Assembly (NCBI GenBank): GCA_028280735.1
Contig: JANQLH010000314.1
Coordinates: 1-32,934 of the forward strand
Reading direction: 5' to 3'
DNA: 32,934 nucleotides
From: SAR324 cluster bacterium
Lineage (GTDB): Bacteria > SAR324 > XYD2-FULL-50-16
The position numbers and the translations under genes were made by a program. The notes under the pieces were generated by a model. It searched no databases and was not told the DNA's origin. It saw only the letters and a program-made list of their open reading frames with translations. Shown here piece by piece: positions 8,182 through 17,138 of this stretch; positions within the stretch are counted from its first letter, which is position 1; every line of letters begins with the position of its first letter.

Positions 8182-8896
8182 TTTGATGTTGATTCGGCAG
8201 CATCAAATCAACAAATTCGGGCAAGAATTCTCTCAACTTGTTTACCATAAGATCCAAGCTATCGCCCAGGGCAGGCACATAGGGAATCATACCTGCTGCT
8301 TCCTGACCTGCGAATGCTTCGATTTTTTCCCAGGTGTAAAACAAAAGATCCTGGTCTGTAATATTGCTGGCATTGTTGAAGACAATTGAATAATTCAATC
8401 CGGAATCCTTTAGCAGCTTTATTTCATATAAGTTTCGATAAAACTGATCCTGCAACGGATGGATTATCCAAATAACTGGCGCCCGGAGTTCCTTTAGCCA
8501 GTCGATAATCATGGATTCCTCGGTCACCGGAGAAAGAAGACTGGTAGGCAGTTCGACGTAGGTTTGTTCATAGGTTTCTTCCAGTATTGCAATTCGTTCT
8601 TTTACTATACTCCAGCTGATTCCTATACCGTCCCTGCGAAACGACATTTCGAGCGGATAATCTTCATGGGCACAATAAGGAGAAACCAGCGTCTCCATGG
8701 GCTCGTTTTTCATCAAACGACAAAATTTTTGACCGTCTCCCAATTGCTCCTTGGCATTCCTTTGGAGCGATCCTTTATCAAAGGGTTTAAAACCGGCGCA
8801 ACTGTTTCCGTTGGCGCCTGCCAATTTCAAAAGGGAACAAACAAGTGCTGTTTTTCCCGAGCCTGCCAATCCACCGACTATATAAGGTGATTTCAT
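8168..8896 (-). CDS. P-loop ATPase related to dethiobiotin synthetase (BioD-like)
   Basis: The 242-residue cytoplasmic protein begins with a Walker A motif, GGLAGSGKTALV (residues about 8-19). GFKPFDKGS follows, matching the KP-x-x-SG segment of BioD, then SPYCAHEDYPLE, matching the BioD SP-x-x-A region, and later VELPTSLLSPV where BioD has VEGAGG. The order and spacing match the BioD/AAA_26 family, but the glycine-rich VEGAGG motif is altered. True dethiobiotin synthetase activity is therefore doubtful, and no biotin genes lie nearby. It sits 3 bp after a small exported-protein gene, so the two are almost certainly co-transcribed. Its 3' end overlaps the convergent plus-strand gene. Confidence 0.75.
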   Translation of the reverse strand: MKSPYIVGGLAGSGKTALVCSLLKLAGANGNSCAGFKPFDKGSLQRNAKEQLGDGQKFCRLMKNEPMETLVSPYCAHEDYPLEMSFRRDGIGISWSIVKERIAILEETYEQTYVELPTSLLSPVTEESMIIDWLKELRAPVIWIIHPLQDQFYRNLYEIKLLKDSGLNYSIVFNNASNITDQDLLFYTWEKIEAFAGQEAAGMIPYVPALGDSLDLMVNKLREFLPEFVDLMLPNQHQTTSF

Positions 8897-8899
8897 TTC

Positions 8900-9271
8900 T
8901 TATCTCTCGCTTACCAGTTCTTCCCGAAGTCTTTGAATCACTTCCGGTTCTGTTTTAATTAGTTCCCTGTAAATATCGTTGACCGTCAGAAAATTCTTGC
9001 TCAACAACTCCTTTAAGTATTCGTTGCTTTTTAACCGATCCAGTTTTTCCTGTTCAATATAATCCAACAGGTTAATTTCCTTATCCCCGTCTCTGATTTC
9101 CATGTTTCGGATACTATCCTCACTCAAACCCGCCTCACGGGCTTTTTGAATGAGTTTAATAAGCTCTTCGACGCTGTAATACTTTCTTCTTCCGGTATTT
9201 GTAAGATCTTGGGTAAACACCGTTGATGTCAACACCAATGTTACAATCAACACAATAATAATGATTCTCAT
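8900..9271 (-). CDS. Small exported helical protein, function unknown
   Basis: The 123-residue product begins with a classic signal peptide (MRIIIIVLIVTLVLTSTVFTQ), probably cleaved near residue 20, so the roughly 100-residue mature protein should lie outside the inner membrane. There is no lipobox cysteine. The mature part is charged and helical (YYSVEELIKLIQKAREAGLSEDSI, then ELLSKNFLTVNDIYREL), with no family I recognise. The stop is 3 bp before the BioD-like gene, implying one operon. A purine-rich stretch directly precedes the ATG. Confidence 0.7.
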   Translation of the reverse strand: MRIIIIVLIVTLVLTSTVFTQDLTNTGRRKYYSVEELIKLIQKAREAGLSEDSIRNMEIRDGDKEINLLDYIEQEKLDRLKSNEYLKELLSKNFLTVNDIYRELIKTEPEVIQRLREELVSER

Positions 9272-9708
9272 ACTCTTTTCAGCACGGTTAGTTGTTCCGG
9301 AAACACTTGATCATTAAACAATACGGGAGAAATGCAGAATCCATACAAAGATTGTTCTTTATTTAGTGTCTGAACGGAAAATCGCTAACCCCTTATCCAG
9401 TCTTGTGCCAGATACCGAAACTCAACTTGAAGATTAAGGTGCTGTCAGCTGGCAACATTCAGCATAAAGCATTGAAACTTCAAACAAAAACTGGCTGAAT
9501 GCTGAAAACACTGAACTTCGAGGCATCGAGTTGTCAATAAAGCTTTTATTGGTATGGTTTAAACTGGTTTTCGTTCAGACATTACTTAAGAATAAATTCA
9601 GGAGAAATGGCGAGTCAACACTAATTATCTACCCCATGGCTGGTGGGAAGTCAGACCCGATCCTTTCCCGGTAAAAACCGGATCTGTAAAGCCAAAATGT
9701 CGGAAAGT
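9272..9708. other. Intergenic region between the TRAP permease and the small exported protein
   Basis: This 437-bp gap holds no credible gene. Plus-strand ORFs that start here run antisense through the permease and are shadows. It must contain the end of the TRAP transcript and the promoter for the minus-strand pair 9271-8168. CATTCAGC (9456-9463) and GCTGAATG (9494-9501) form an 8-bp inverted repeat with a 30-nt spacer. CCGGT/ACCGG (9668-9681) is a tight hairpin just past the permease stop, without a T tract. No clear promoter was found. Confidence 0.4.
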
Positions 9709-11760
9709 TTAAGCTGGAGGCGGCTCCGTTCGCACCATACGAATCCTTTGGATAATGTAAACGACAGCCACAACAGCGAGGCCGACAAGATACATTCCAT
9801 AACGATGCCCAAACGGGTTTGGTACCCACTTGTTCAGGGCGTTGGGATTAAACAAAATCAATGTTCCGAGCAACAGCAAAGGGACATCATACCATTTGTT
9901 CCGGGTGATAAACCATCCCTGGACAGCGCTGGTGAAACAAAATGCCCCGATAACTGCCATTCCAAATACCAAAAATCCGATCGACCAACTGTTGATGTTG
10001 TGTAAGATCAGATCGGTATTAAACACAAACATAAATGGTATGATGGCGGTTCTCAGGTCGTAAAGAAATCCCTGGATTCCAGTGGGTATCGGTTCCGATC
10101 TGGCAATAGCCGCTGCCGCATAGGAAGCCAACCCGACCGGGGGAGTGTCGTCTGCCAGAATACCAAAATAGAAGCAAAATAGATGGGCGGCAATCAAGGG
10201 AATAAAGAAATTATAAGCAGAGCCGACAGTCACAATGATCGGAGCTGTCAAAGATGCCATAACTATATAAGTGGCAGTAGTCGGCAATCCCATCCCCAGC
10301 ATTAGACTGGCGATGGCGGTAATTAACAACAACAGAAATATGTTTCCTCTTGCCAGTGTTTCCACAATCTGGGTGATCATACCACCGAGACCCATTCCTA
10401 CAATACCTACAATAATACCTGCCGCCGCACATGCCATTCCCACCGACATCATGCCTTTAGCACCAGCCATCAGACCCTCACTAATTATTTGCATACTGTT
10501 TACAAAAGTGTCTTTGAGACTGAATCCTGTGGAATATGACCTCCTTGCTTCCTGGTAAATAATCACTCCAAACAGCAATACTATCGCCCTGAAAGCAGAT
10601 AACTCGGGGGAATGTCTCAGCACGACCAGTTCAAATACCAGCCAACCGATAGGAATCAGGTAGTGGATACCGTTTTTTAATACCTCAAGAAATACGGGCA
10701 AGTCCACTTTGGCGAGTCCCACCATTCCCAACTTACTGGCTTCCAGATGGGTAAGGTAAAACAATGCGAAATAGGAAACGAAGGCCGGGATTGCGGCAGC
10801 TTTAACGACTTCGATATAAGGCACGTTTACGTACTCGGCGATAATAAAAGCGGCTGCACCCATTATCGGCGGCATCAACTGACCATCTGTACTGGCAGCC
10901 ACCTCCACTGCGGCAGCTTTTTTTGGCGGGTATCCGACTTTCTTCATCAAAGGGATTGTAAATGTTCCGGTTGTCACAATATTGGCAATACTGGAGCCGG
11001 ACACCAATCCCGATAGTCCACTGGAAACAACAGCTGCTTTGGCAGGACCTCCTTTGTATTTTCCAAGTGCCGCCATAGCCAGGTTGGTAAAAAACTGACC
11101 CGCCCCGGCTTTGTCAAGCATTGAGCCAAGCAGAACAAATAAAAATACAATGGTTGCAGACACTCCCAACGGGATGCCATAAATGCCTTCCGATGATAAC
11201 GAAATCTGGCTCAGGTATTTAGTCAGAGAGACTCCTCCAAATGCCAGAACGTTTGGCATGTATGGACCCAAAAAGGAATAGGCAGTAAACATCAAGGCAA
11301 TAATCGGTAGTGCCGGACCAATGGATCTGCGAGTTGCCTCCAGTAGAACAACAATCAGCAAGATACCAATAACAATATCCCTGGTAATAGGGCTTCCCGC
11401 CCTTAAAGCCAATCCCTCCCAATCCAGCATGATATAGAGAGCCAAACCTGCCCCCACTGCTGCCAGCAAATAATCATGAAAGGGAACTCGGACGGCGGAG
11501 CCGAAAAACCCTGTTGATTTAGCTGATTTTTTACTAAAGGGGATGCTGAGAAATGTCAGACTCATTGCAAAGGCAAGATGGACCGCTCGCACCTTGATAC
11601 TGTCCAAGATCAAAAAGCTGGCCAGGGAAAGCTGAAACAACGACCAGGCAATGGCAATCGTACCGATTAATACGGCTTCATGCTGCTGTAAATTGCGAAC
11701 CTCTCCCGATTCTTCCCGTAAAATTTCTTCTGCAGATTTCAGATTCTCACTTGTTGCCAT
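9709..11760 (-). CDS. TRAP transporter fused permease (DctQ-DctM, TAXI type)
   Basis: This integral inner-membrane permease of a TRAP transporter imports an organic acid or similar solute using an ion gradient. The 683-residue length is typical of the 4TM/12TM fused family. An N-terminal soluble tail (residues about 1-25) and small-subunit-like helices are followed by the large DctM region. Family segments include GLVSGSSIANIVTTGTFTIPLMKK, STDGQLMPPIMGAAAFIIAEY, LGMGLPTTATYIVMASL and FYFGILADDTPPVGLASYAAAAIA. The gene follows the TAXI receptor gene by 130 bp on the same strand, so receptor and permease form one system. The substrate cannot be read from the sequence. Confidence 0.95.
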   Translation of the reverse strand: MATSENLKSAEEILREESGEVRNLQQHEAVLIGTIAIAWSLFQLSLASFLILDSIKVRAVHLAFAMSLTFLSIPFSKKSAKSTGFFGSAVRVPFHDYLLAAVGAGLALYIMLDWEGLALRAGSPITRDIVIGILLIVVLLEATRRSIGPALPIIALMFTAYSFLGPYMPNVLAFGGVSLTKYLSQISLSSEGIYGIPLGVSATIVFLFVLLGSMLDKAGAGQFFTNLAMAALGKYKGGPAKAAVVSSGLSGLVSGSSIANIVTTGTFTIPLMKKVGYPPKKAAAVEVAASTDGQLMPPIMGAAAFIIAEYVNVPYIEVVKAAAIPAFVSYFALFYLTHLEASKLGMVGLAKVDLPVFLEVLKNGIHYLIPIGWLVFELVVLRHSPELSAFRAIVLLFGVIIYQEARRSYSTGFSLKDTFVNSMQIISEGLMAGAKGMMSVGMACAAAGIIVGIVGMGLGGMITQIVETLARGNIFLLLLITAIASLMLGMGLPTTATYIVMASLTAPIIVTVGSAYNFFIPLIAAHLFCFYFGILADDTPPVGLASYAAAAIARSEPIPTGIQGFLYDLRTAIIPFMFVFNTDLILHNINSWSIGFLVFGMAVIGAFCFTSAVQGWFITRNKWYDVPLLLLGTLILFNPNALNKWVPNPFGHRYGMYLVGLAVVAVVYIIQRIRMVRTEPPPA

Positions 11761-11890
11761 GCAACACCTCTATGCGAAGTAGTGTAGGCCGTAACCGGGT
11801 TTGTTACCTAAAACGGCACCTTTGCCGCCGGGGAGATCTATTCACCGAAAGCTTCCCGGTCTCCTCAATTCAAGACATAATCGTTTCATG

Positions 11891-12904
11891 TTACATCAGT
11901 TCAGGATCTATATGCTCAGTCAAGCCGGCTTCCTTATAATATTTCAGAGCTCCGGGATGCAGAGGTGCGGAAAGACCCTGCAACATGTTTTCCTTGGTGA
12001 GTACCTGGTAAGCAGGATGCAGTTGCTTGAAATCCTCAAAGTTGTCAAAAACTTCTTTTGTGATTGCATAAACAATTTGCTCATCTACATTTACAGAAGT
12101 TACAAAAGTAGCCTTGACGCCAAATGAGGCAATATCTTCATTATTTGTTGCATTGGGATAAAGTGCACTGGGTATCACGGATTTAGCGTAATACGGAAAC
12201 TTTTTAATCAAATTATCAAGTTCCGGTCCTTGAATCGGAATAATGGTCACTTTGATTCTGCCTGATGTCGCTTCCTTAATATTTCCATTGGGATGCCCGA
12301 CCGTATAAAAGAAAGCATCCAGTTTTTCATCTTGAATCAACCCGGGAGCCTCGACTGCTTTCACGTATTCCGCATTCAAATCTTTTTCACCAATACCAAA
12401 AGCCTGCAAAGCATCTTGAGAATTACCCAACTGCCCGGAACCAGGGTTTCCAAGATTAACACGTTTATCTTTCAAATCCTTCATTGACCGAATGTTTGAT
12501 CGGGAGGCCGCAATTAACGTAATGCTTTCCGGATGGATCGAAAAAACGGAACGCAAATCTTTTTGAGGACCTTTTTCCTTCCACTCTTTTTCCCCGTGAA
12601 TCGCCTGATACTGCCTGTCAGACTGGGCAACACCGAACTGCAGGTCACCGCTGATGACAGCATTGATATTGTAAACCGATCCGCCTGTTGATTCCACGGT
12701 GGCTTTTATTTGGTACTGATCGAATTTCTTGTTCACAATTCTGCTAATGGCACCGCCTGTGGGATAATACACGCCCGTCACTCCTCCGGTACCTATCGTC
12801 ACGAAAGTTGGTCCTTTAGCCGCATCCTTTTGGGTGTCACAACCAATAAACATCAATAACGCTGAAATCAGGATTGGAATAATTATTGTAAATGTTCGCT
12901 TCAT
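11891..12904 (-). CDS. TAXI-family TRAP transporter solute receptor
   Basis: This periplasmic substrate-binding protein of the TRAP system has 337 residues from the start chosen here. The track start adds 22 residues with no signal-peptide character, whereas this ATG has GAGGAGG 4 nt upstream and begins a lipoprotein-like signal (MKRTFTIIIPILISALLMFIGC), with Cys22 as the likely lipidation site. Family hallmarks are VTIGTGGVTGVYYPTGGAI, GVAQSDRQYQAI, LKDKRVNLGNPGSGQLGNS, DAFFYTVGHPNGNI and a C-terminal YYKEAGL. The TAXI family is named for this type of receptor; reported ligands include glutamate-like and dicarboxylate compounds, but the ligand here is unknown. The permease gene follows directly. 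Confidence 0.94.
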   Translation of the reverse strand: MKRTFTIIIPILISALLMFIGCDTQKDAAKGPTFVTIGTGGVTGVYYPTGGAISRIVNKKFDQYQIKATVESTGGSVYNINAVISGDLQFGVAQSDRQYQAIHGEKEWKEKGPQKDLRSVFSIHPESITLIAASRSNIRSMKDLKDKRVNLGNPGSGQLGNSQDALQAFGIGEKDLNAEYVKAVEAPGLIQDEKLDAFFYTVGHPNGNIKEATSGRIKVTIIPIQGPELDNLIKKFPYYAKSVIPSALYPNATNNEDIASFGVKATFVTSVNVDEQIVYAITKEVFDNFEDFKQLHPAYQVLTKENMLQGLSAPLHPGALKYYKEAGLTEHIDPELM

Positions 12905-12908
12905 GATT

Positions 12909-12915
12909 CCTCCTC
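12909..12915 (-). promoter_or_regulatory. Strong ribosome binding site fixing the TAXI receptor start
   Basis: GAGGAGG on the minus strand lies 4 nt before the ATG at 12904. It is the best Shine-Dalgarno in the window and rules out the upstream start in the ORF track. Confidence 0.85.
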
Positions 12916-13178
12916 TAAAATGGCGGGTTGAGTGCAAACTAAAAACGGTTTTTCCGTGTGCCTTCCACAAAGTATGGAATGGAACTTGAGGTTAGACCAT
13001 CAAAAGCGGTTTTTGCAATGAAAAACTATTATTTAATCAATGCACTACTTGCTTCTTGAACCAATGATTTCGGAGTAAAAGCAGATGGTCGCTATGACGG
13101 GGAGGTTTGATTTTGCAGAAAAGGACAGGATGTTATATCTCCGGATCACTGGGACCGGTTTCAGGATTTTAATGGGAG

Positions 13179-14486
13179 TTAATGTCTGATGACATCCATG
13201 AAAGCCGAAACGGAAAAAACTGCTTTCCCCAACCCGGGCTCACCATATCCCGGTGGTGAAGGTAATTGGTATTTCTCCATTGTGTCCCGCCAGACTTTGA
13301 GGAGTTTGACATAATATTCTAATGGAGGCGTGTCCTGCTTTCCAAGATGGGCAAGAGGTTCCAGGCACCAGGTCGTAAACCGGGGTAAAATTGATCGGGA
13401 CATAAAATAATCAAGACCTTGGCTTGTCGATGCAACCGCATCGTCAATGTCTTTGAAGCCATCCGGCTGCGAAAGCTCCACCCCCGCTACAAAGTTCGGT
13501 ATCACATTCTGCGGTCCAAATACCTCCGCCGACTCAACGATTCGCTTCATCCACTCTTCCCATCCGACATATCGCTGTTTTCCCGGACAGAGGATCTTGA
13601 AGAGCCTTTCATCCCAAATTTCATAATTCGGATGATAAATATCCACTCCGCCCTCTTCCTTCAAACGCCGACAATCATCCTGTTTAAATGCTTCCACCAC
13701 AGTTTTGACAATCCAGCGATCCTGGAAAGTTTCCTTAATGGCCCTGGCATACTGAAGATAAAAATCCACTTCATCTTTACCCGTCAGCCGGCTCGTAACA
13801 CTTCCTCCCGTGATGGTAATTGCTTTGGAAACCGAGTCTTTTTCATGAATGTGCCCCAGTGCTTCAAGAATATCTTCTATTTGTTTGACACCTGTGTATT
13901 CTCTTCCCGCTTTTCGTTGCTGACGATAATTCTCGTTTATATCACAAAACTGGCACTCTTCATCCCGGCCCCAGTACTGACAAAGGCGAAAAACCGTGAG
14001 ATAAACAAGGTAGCCCCATTCCAATACAGGTGCAATTTGAGAGATGGTCTTTCCGCTTTTTAGAGTCGAGTTGTAAAACTCAGGGACCGGATGAAAATCA
14101 ACTTCGGCTAGTATCGTACCTTCACAGCTCAAAACCAGTTGCCCTGAATGGATTTCCACCAGGTAGGGACTAGCCGGATTCAGCCTGACACTGAAGATCG
14201 TCGGCTTCAAGTCATGATCACCACCAAAAAAGCGGACTTCCTCCGGGGCATGAAGCAGATACTCTCCTTCCTGTTTCAAGTCTTCAAGGGTGACCAGATC
14301 AAAACTGAAGATAAAATAATCCTTTGGTTTGTAACCTGAGGCAACGCAAAGACTATCCTTTGAGAAACGGACTCCCAACCTTAAAACATCTTGCTTAATC
14401 ACTGCTTCAAGAGGAATATCCGGGATTTCGCTGTTCAGTCTGTTGATTTCTTTTAAGTAATATGAATCGGACTGTTGGAATACCAT
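13179..14486 (-). CDS. Radical SAM protein with atypical CX8CX2C cluster motif
   Basis: The protein has 435 residues and is cytoplasmic. The cluster-binding cysteines appear to be Cys169, Cys178 and Cys181 in LCQYWGRDEECQFCDI, a CX8CX2C spacing instead of the usual CX3CX2C. The aromatic residue before the last Cys (QFC) is typical of radical SAM enzymes. ITITGGSVTSR stands where the SAM-binding GGE strand is expected, and a TIM-barrel-like alternation follows (WIVKTVVEAF, VDIYHPNYEIWDERLF, NVIPNFVAGVE). A roughly 160-residue N-terminal domain of unknown type precedes the cluster. It is the last gene of the VWA-FKBP-SDR-radical SAM row, 21 bp after the SDR gene, with AAGGG 9 nt before the ATG. 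The substrate is unknown. Confidence 0.85.
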   Translation of the reverse strand: MVFQQSDSYYLKEINRLNSEIPDIPLEAVIKQDVLRLGVRFSKDSLCVASGYKPKDYFIFSFDLVTLEDLKQEGEYLLHAPEEVRFFGGDHDLKPTIFSVRLNPASPYLVEIHSGQLVLSCEGTILAEVDFHPVPEFYNSTLKSGKTISQIAPVLEWGYLVYLTVFRLCQYWGRDEECQFCDINENYRQQRKAGREYTGVKQIEDILEALGHIHEKDSVSKAITITGGSVTSRLTGKDEVDFYLQYARAIKETFQDRWIVKTVVEAFKQDDCRRLKEEGGVDIYHPNYEIWDERLFKILCPGKQRYVGWEEWMKRIVESAEVFGPQNVIPNFVAGVELSQPDGFKDIDDAVASTSQGLDYFMSRSILPRFTTWCLEPLAHLGKQDTPPLEYYVKLLKVWRDTMEKYQLPSPPGYGEPGLGKAVFSVSAFMDVIRH

Positions 14487-14507
14487 TGCTCGCTACCCTT
14501 GATATAC

Positions 14508-15359
14508 TTAACCAAATGCCTGGGCCAGGCCTTCTTTGTATGTTGGGAAATTTAAGGAGAATTCTGTTGTTTCTATTAACAATTGATTGCTAATCTTTCG
14601 ATCGGGTTGTGTGAGATTAAACTTCCTGGTCTGAAAATCGGTTCGGTACTCAATGGTAAGATCACTGTTTGCCGGAAAAAAAGCTTGATTTACCAGCCAG
14701 TCAGCAACATTTTTTGTTGTCTCACTTTCCAGGTCTATGGCATTGATAATTTTTGGGAAATTATCAGATGTGATTGCTTTGTCAGCAAGCCGGGCCAGGT
14801 CATGAACATGAATCCGATGAATTGGCTGTTTCCCCATGGGAACCGGTTTGCCTGCAAGTATTCGATGGCCGATGTTCCTTTCTTTGCCATAGATGGCACC
14901 GGGACGGATAATTGTCGTGTTAAAATGCTCAGCCAGTATGGTTTCCGTCAACAACCTTAGTTCGCCTTTAAGACTGTCACAGTCAAACCGGCTTGATTCC
15001 CTCCAGACGCCCGGTTGATTGGGATAAACCCCTGTACTGGAAATATATACACAACGGCAGATATCCGGTCGATGGTTTCGCATCCAATCACACCAGTTTA
15101 TCAAATGCCGTCTTTCTTTTTCAATGTCTTCGCTGGTAGGGGGAATCGTTATAATCAGAATTGAATTGTCATTCGGCAAATTCGACCAAGTCGCGGGATC
15201 ATTCCAGCGAAAAATGACACTTTGAGGTGATGAACTCTCCTGATCGTTAATTTCTTCGGTGTGCTGCCTGGTAACCCACACATCAGCATGGGCTTCCAGG
15301 ATGTTCTTCAGTTCCTTGCCCAGGTATCCAAATCCAAGAATACCGATGTTAAGCCTCAT
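14508..15359 (-). CDS. SDR-type NAD(P)-dependent epimerase/reductase family protein
   Basis: The product has 283 residues from the ATG at 15359. The track start is an upstream TTG that overlaps the FKBP stop, while this ATG puts the nucleotide-binding motif GILGFGYLGKEL at residues 5-16, as expected. Other SDR features are VYISSTGVYP (catalytic Ser/Tyr region) and IIRPGAIYGKER. The usual YxxxK tyrosine-lysine pair is not obvious; SSRFDCDSLKGE stands in that region. The protein is therefore closest to atypical or extended SDR proteins of the YeeZ type, and its substrate and even its catalysis are uncertain. It begins 10 bp after the FKBP gene and is likely co-transcribed with it. Confidence 0.85.
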   Translation of the reverse strand: MRLNIGILGFGYLGKELKNILEAHADVWVTRQHTEEINDQESSSPQSVIFRWNDPATWSNLPNDNSILIITIPPTSEDIEKERRHLINWCDWMRNHRPDICRCVYISSTGVYPNQPGVWRESSRFDCDSLKGELRLLTETILAEHFNTTIIRPGAIYGKERNIGHRILAGKPVPMGKQPIHRIHVHDLARLADKAITSDNFPKIINAIDLESETTKNVADWLVNQAFFPANSDLTIEYRTDFQTRKFNLTQPDRKISNQLLIETTEFSLNFPTYKEGLAQAFG

Positions 15360-15369
15360 GGTATTCCCG

Positions 15370-16065
15370 TTACTTGATTTCAAGCAATTCTATGTCAAAT
15401 ATCAAAGTGGAGTTAGGACCGATTACCGGACCGGCACTTCTTGATCCATAAGCCAATTCTGACGGAATATACAATTTCCATTTGGCACCCGTTTTCATCA
15501 ACTGCAGTGCTTCAGTCCAACCTTTTATAACGCCGTTGACCGGGAACGTTGCGGGTTTACCTCTCTTGTATGAGCTATCAAACACTTTTCCATCGATCAA
15601 GGTGCCTTCATAGTTCGTAACGACTGTATCCGTAGCTTTCGGTGTCGCTCCGGTACCTTTTCTGATAATTTCGTATTGCAGACCACTCGGTAGGGTAACA
15701 ACGCCTTTTTTCTTTTTGTTCTCAGCCAAAAACATTTCACCGGCAGTTTTGTTCTTGCCCGATGCTTCCGCATCGGCTTGCTGCTTTTTCGCCATCATGT
15801 TTTTCTGCAAATTGGTCATGACTTCCCTGATCTGTTCCTGGGTTAACAGGGGATTTGCACCTTTGAGGGCATCTTCGACTCCCTTTAACAGGGTGTTTGT
15901 ATCGATGTCGAGACCCTGCTGTTTAAAATTGTTTCCCAAACTCAAACCTATACTGTAACTTACCTTCTGCTTTTCAGTGATCAGTTGCTTAATTTCTTTG
16001 GCAAATGCGGAGGTTGTTGCAAAAAATAACGCTGTTGACAGCACCGCCAAGGTTTTGATTTTCAT
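15370..16065 (-). CDS. Exported FKBP-type peptidyl-prolyl cis-trans isomerase
   Basis: This is a folding catalyst outside the inner membrane. The 231-residue precursor has a clear signal peptide (MKIKTLAVLSTALFFATTSAFA). It is followed by an FKBP_N dimerisation domain (KVSYSIGLSLGNNFKQQGLDI, helices to about residue 125) and a C-terminal FKBP domain (VVTNYEGTLIDGKVFDSSY, VIKGWTEALQLMKTGAKW, YIPSELAYG, LIFDIELLEIK). The overall plan is that of FkpA/Mip proteins. The aromatic pocket residues (Y, F, D, W, Y) are present. AAAGGA precedes the ATG. It lies 56 bp after the VWA membrane protein and 10 bp before the SDR gene. Confidence 0.95.
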   Translation of the reverse strand: MKIKTLAVLSTALFFATTSAFAKEIKQLITEKQKVSYSIGLSLGNNFKQQGLDIDTNTLLKGVEDALKGANPLLTQEQIREVMTNLQKNMMAKKQQADAEASGKNKTAGEMFLAENKKKKGVVTLPSGLQYEIIRKGTGATPKATDTVVTNYEGTLIDGKVFDSSYKRGKPATFPVNGVIKGWTEALQLMKTGAKWKLYIPSELAYGSRSAGPVIGPNSTLIFDIELLEIK

Positions 16066-16121
16066 TGTGTTCCTTTGTTGGTAAATTTTAATACAAGAGC
16101 CGGCCTAGTTTGAGTACCGAC

Positions 16122-17138
16122 TTAAGATGAAGAGGAAAATCGGGTGTTTTTATCACTAATCAATACTTCGCACATTAATAACAGAATGGCGACACCCAGG
16201 AAAAACTGAAATAGCTCGCTCCAGATTCTGGATTCCTTGGACTCCGTCTCTCTTTTTTCTGCCACTGCAATGTAATCCCGATAAAGATCTGCCAGATCCA
16301 CCAGGTTGGTTCTCACGGGAACAAAAATCCCATGACTCACCTCGGCAATTTTTTTGAGGGTGGATTCGTCCAATTTGCTTTTGACTGTTTGGTTCTGATG
16401 TTTCAATAAATTATAAGAACCGGCATCTCTAATAGGTATATTCGACCCATCCGGATCACCCAACCCAACAGTGTGAATTCTTATTCCGCGTTTCGCTGCC
16501 GCTTGGGCTGCCTCTACCGGAAATGACTCGTGATCTTCTCCGTCAGTGATGATGATGATATCACGATACTTATTGTCCTGGTCGTAAAACAGGCGATCGG
16601 AAACCGTTCGAATGGCATCACCAAGCAGCGTTCCACCACGGCTTACATCATTCGGACCAATATTGTTCAAGACATTCAAAAAATAGTTGTAATCCAGGGT
16701 CAGAGGCGACTTTATGGCTGTTGACCCCGCAAAAACCAGTAGGCCGATCCTGTCTCCTTCCAATATCGATACAACATCGGAGATTATCTGTCTGGCTCTG
16801 CCCAATCGGTTCGGTTTCAAATCTTCAGCCAGCATACTCCTTGAAACGTCAACAACGAACACAAGATCTCTTCCTCTTTTTGTTACTGTTTTTTCCACTG
16901 GATTGCCCTGGGGACGCATAAGAGTGAACACCAGGAAAAGTGAGGCAAACAGAAGCAATACCTGTTTTGTCAGTCGCTTGGAGGCACTAACTGATGAGAT
17001 CAACCCCGGAAGCATCTGTCGGCCGGCAAATCGAATCAACAGCCTGTTTTTACGAAACCAACTGTAATAAAAGAGAATTCCAAGCAAGGGAATTACCCCT
17101 AACCAAGCCGAATATTCAATGTAAGCAAATTGAAACAT
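16122..17138 (-). CDS. Bat-like membrane protein with von Willebrand factor A domain
   Basis: The 338-residue inner-membrane protein resembles BatA/BatB of the aerotolerance (Bat) group. Two N-terminal membrane helices (about 11-27 and 58-75) flank a basic segment. The VWA domain runs from about 90 to 280, and a third helix near 308-326 anchors the C-terminus. The metal-binding MIDAS is complete: Asp97-Ser99-Ser101 in DVSRSM, Thr170 in RGGTLLGDA and Asp199 in ITDGED. Bat proteins are normally encoded with a MoxR ATPase and further Bat/TPR genes. None are present here, although a TPR-rich cluster lies 6 kb away. It heads a minus-strand row with FKBP, SDR and radical SAM genes and is divergent from clpP. 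Confidence 0.93.
   Translation of the reverse strand: MFQFAYIEYSAWLGVIPLLGILFYYSWFRKNRLLIRFAGRQMLPGLISSVSASKRLTKQVLLLFASLFLVFTLMRPQGNPVEKTVTKRGRDLVFVVDVSRSMLAEDLKPNRLGRARQIISDVVSILEGDRIGLLVFAGSTAIKSPLTLDYNYFLNVLNNIGPNDVSRGGTLLGDAIRTVSDRLFYDQDNKYRDIIIITDGEDHESFPVEAAQAAAKRGIRIHTVGLGDPDGSNIPIRDAGSYNLLKHQNQTVKSKLDESTLKKIAEVSHGIFVPVRTNLVDLADLYRDYIAVAEKRETESKESRIWSELFQFFLGVAILLLMCEVLISDKNTRFSSSS

Noticed and set aside
9643-10063. Plus-strand ORFs of 120 and 77 residues at the end of the TRAP permease
   Set aside because: They overlap the permease on the opposite strand and lack ribosome binding sites or recognisable sequence.
12905-12970. 22-residue upstream extension of the TAXI receptor
   Set aside because: It would bury the signal peptide and spans the strong GAGGAGG ribosome binding site that serves the downstream ATG.
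13419-14063. 214-residue plus-strand ORF
   Set aside because: It runs antisense through the radical SAM gene, whose frame is well supported by its cysteine motif.
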